The notes under the pieces: generated by a model | Database searches by the model: none | Seen by the model: the letters and a program-made list of their open reading frames with translations, nothing else | What the model was told of the DNA's origin: nothing | Assembly (NCBI GenBank): GCA_964429355.1 | Contig: CAYSCH010000434.1 | Coordinates: 1 to 7,523, forward strand | DNA from: JAAYAY01 sp964429355 | Lineage (GTDB): Bacteria > Planctomycetota > Planctomycetia > Pirellulales > Thermoguttaceae | Length of the DNA stretch: 7,523 nt | Direction of reading: 5' to 3' | Translations under genes and position numbers: made by a program | Part shown: piece after piece, positions 6,449-7,523 of the stretch | How the letters are laid out: every line of letters begins with the position of its first letter | Position numbering within the stretch: position 1 is the first letter of the stretch

Positions 6449-6970
6449 ATGACCACCAAGAAGATACTTATCGCCGACGATGATCGCGATCTGGCACGAG
6501 CCCTGGCTCTGCGGTGCGAGCAACTCGGGCTCCAGACGCATGTCGTCTACGACGCTATGTCCGCCCTGACGGTGGCCCACGCGGTGCGACCGGATCTGAT
6601 TTGCCTCGACGTGAACATGCCAGGAGGCAACGGCCTCAGTGCGTGCGAGATGATCTCGTGCAGCGAGGATCTGGTCGGTATCCCGGTCGTGGTGCTAACC
6701 GGGCGCTACGACGAGGATACGATCCGCCGCTGCCACAACATGTGCGCCTACTACGTGCTCAAGTGCCCCGATACATGGAGCCGTGTGGAACCGCTCGTGT
6801 ATGAGCTGCTCCACGTGGAGCCGCCGCGCTCGGAGAGCAGGCCGGAGGGAGACTCCGGCGAGGCCGGAGATGGCCCCGATACGGTTCCGCTGCCGGAGCT
6901 GTATCGAGAGATGGCCCGCGAGGTGGTCTACGCCCAGATGAACGAGGCCGGCGCCGACGACAACCCCTGA
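6449..6970 (+). CDS. single-domain response regulator with acidic C-terminal tail (173 aa)
   Basis: ATG at 6449 has GAGGA 8 nt upstream and follows the kinase stop by 23 nt, so the two are almost certainly co-transcribed. Residues 4-122 form a CheY-like receiver: acidic D10/D11/D12 after ILIA, phospho-acceptor D54 in ICLDVNMPGGNG, T84 in VVLTG, aromatic Y101/Y102 and K105. After that Lys the usual Pro is displaced by one position (KCP). Residues 125-147 are an acidic, Gly/Pro-rich linker and residues 148-166 a likely amphipathic helix (PLPELYREMAREVVYAQM). There is no DNA-binding or enzymatic output domain, so the protein probably acts as a phosphate relay, phosphate sink or protein-contact switch. 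The receiver of the neighbouring kinase, or H67 of its HisKA domain, is the obvious phosphate partner, but this is inferred from gene order. Confidence 0.93.
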   Translation: MTTKKILIADDDRDLARALALRCEQLGLQTHVVYDAMSALTVAHAVRPDLICLDVNMPGGNGLSACEMISCSEDLVGIPVVVLTGRYDEDTIRRCHNMCAYYVLKCPDTWSRVEPLVYELLHVEPPRSESRPEGDSGEAGDGPDTVPLPELYREMAREVVYAQMNEAGADDNP

Positions 6971-7013
6971 TCGGCTGGGAGCCCCGTGAACCGTTGACCA
7001 ACTCACCTATTCC

Positions 7014-7041
7014 GATTAGTGAGGATCAGTGTTGATTAGTG
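7014..7041 (+). repeat. three GATYAGTG boxes at 10-bp spacing
   Basis: GATTAGTG at 7014-7021, GATCAGTG at 7024-7031 and GATTAGTG at 7034-7041 start exactly 10 bp apart, so they lie on the same helix face. They sit 44 nt after the response-regulator stop and before the terminator hairpin. The function is unknown: a cooperative protein-binding array or a chance micro-repeat. Confidence 0.6.
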
Positions 7042-7084
7042 CTTCCCCCTCTTCTTAGAGGCCCTCACAAAACCTACGAGTTTC

Positions 7085-7118
7085 CCACCGGCATGGATGT
7101 GCACAGCCGGTGGTTTTG
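7085..7118 (+). terminator. Rho-independent terminator of the kinase-regulator operon
   Basis: CCACCGGC (7085-7092) pairs perfectly with GCCGGTGG (7106-7113) around a 13-nt loop and is followed by TTTTGTT. An upstream CAAAACC (7068-7074) can also pair with GGTTTTG (7112-7118), offering an alternative fold. The position 115 nt after the regulator stop fits the end of that transcript. Confidence 0.78.
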
Positions 7119-7197
7119 TTAGCGGCTCTAATCTTCCTTTCCCCCAATCTTCTTTTCTCCCGCCTTTGCCTCCAGCCCCCTTGCCCCTTTCGTGTGC

Positions 7198-7219
7198 CAC
7201 TGGCGCTGCTCTGCCAGTG
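7198..7219. repeat. short hairpin palindrome (CACTGGC/GCCAGTG)
   Basis: CACTGGC (7198-7204) and GCCAGTG (7213-7219) form a perfect 7-bp stem with an 8-nt loop inside the C+T-rich region. There is no T tract, so it is not a terminator. From memory, related CACTG...CAGTG palindromes are scattered in planctomycete intergenic DNA; a REP-like element is possible but unverified. Confidence 0.5.
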
Positions 7220-7474
7220 CCTCAGCAGCAGTCGGTTTCATCCGCATGTCAGTGCCCTCGACGAGTCTCATCGTTGCCCACCAGACGCTTCCCATCGAAA
7301 CATCCCCCTCGGATTCCCTCCTCCTCTTCCGTTCTACTTCAACCTCAGCCTCTCTGCCCGAGCCCCTCCCGCTCCTTGTCGCCGCGCTCAAAGCGAACTC
7401 CCGATCCCACAAAACACCCGGCACCTGCCCGCCGATGTGCCCCCCCCTCCGTGCTCTCGGGGTTACCCTCTCTT

Positions 7475-7510
7475 CTTCGCATCCTTCGCGCTCTTTGTGC
7501 CCTTCGCGGT
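7475..7510. repeat. four tandem 9-bp units (minus-strand form NNYRCRAAG)
   Basis: CTTCGCATC, CTTCGCGCT, CTTTGTGCC and CTTCGCGGT follow one another without gaps. On the minus strand this reads ACCGCGAAG, GGCACAAAG, AGCGCGAAG, GATGCGAAG. This 9-nt pattern resembles the ACCGCGAAG-type intergenic repeats I recall from planctomycetes and other environmental bacteria. The function is unknown. Confidence 0.7.
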
Positions 7511-7523
7511 GATCCCCTTCCTC

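Larger units (their letters stand above)
7119..7523. other. C+T-rich non-coding region, repeat-like
   Basis: About 400 nt with a marked pyrimidine excess on the plus strand (long runs of C, CT and CCTT) and no supported gene. A 98-codon minus-strand frame (GTG at 7424 to 7128) has biased Arg/Glu/Gly content, no ribosome site and no family resemblance. The stretch contains a small palindrome at 7198-7219 and tandem 9-bp units at 7475-7510, and looks like dispersed intergenic repeat material. Confidence 0.6.

Noticed and set aside
6994..7022. TTGACC with TAGTGA 17 nt away as a promoter
   Set aside because: The -10 box matches the consensus poorly and no gene follows downstream.
7128..7424. A 98-residue minus-strand frame starting with GTG
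   Set aside because: Its Arg/Glu/Gly bias follows from the C+T-rich strand, it has no ribosome site, and it lies in repeat-like DNA.

Overview
The window reads as high-GC bacterial chromosome, most likely a planctomycete. This rests on the style of a very large Rhs/YD-repeat gene with a Cys-rich start, two small Cys-rich genes ahead of it, and non-coding DNA carrying a 9-nt tandem repeat of the ACCGCGAAG kind. That assignment is inference; there is no rRNA or other taxonomic marker.

Left part (1-3581, minus strand): a probable three-gene operon read from right to left. First comes a 129-residue protein with a C-terminal Cys cluster that looks like a zinc ribbon. Next is a 161-residue protein with 19 cysteines. 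Last is an Rhs/YD-repeat protein whose first 826 residues are in the window and whose C-terminal part lies beyond base 1. All three have strong, well-placed Shine-Dalgarno sequences, and the two intergenic gaps are both 113 nt.

Middle (3582-4814): mostly non-coding. It holds the upstream region of the operon, a strong two-way hairpin terminator (3840-3875), a C-terminal remnant of a heptose-phosphate nucleotidyltransferase (HldE/RfaE type, minus strand) with no N-terminal part, and about 500 nt without a gene. That last stretch ends in a candidate promoter overlapped by a palindrome.

Right part (4815-6970, plus strand): a two-gene signalling operon. The first gene is a soluble hybrid histidine kinase: coiled coil, HisKA with SHEFRTPL, a kinase ATPase domain that has lost its nucleotide-binding boxes, a middle domain that may be a degenerate GGDEF, and an intact receiver. 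The second, 23 nt downstream, is a single-receiver response regulator with a short acidic tail and no DNA-binding domain. The pair probably works by phosphotransfer or protein contact rather than as a classical kinase plus transcription factor.

Right edge (6971-7523): no gene. It contains three GATYAGTG boxes at exact 10-bp spacing, a hairpin terminator for the signalling operon, then a C+T-rich repeat-like stretch with a small palindrome and four tandem 9-bp units.
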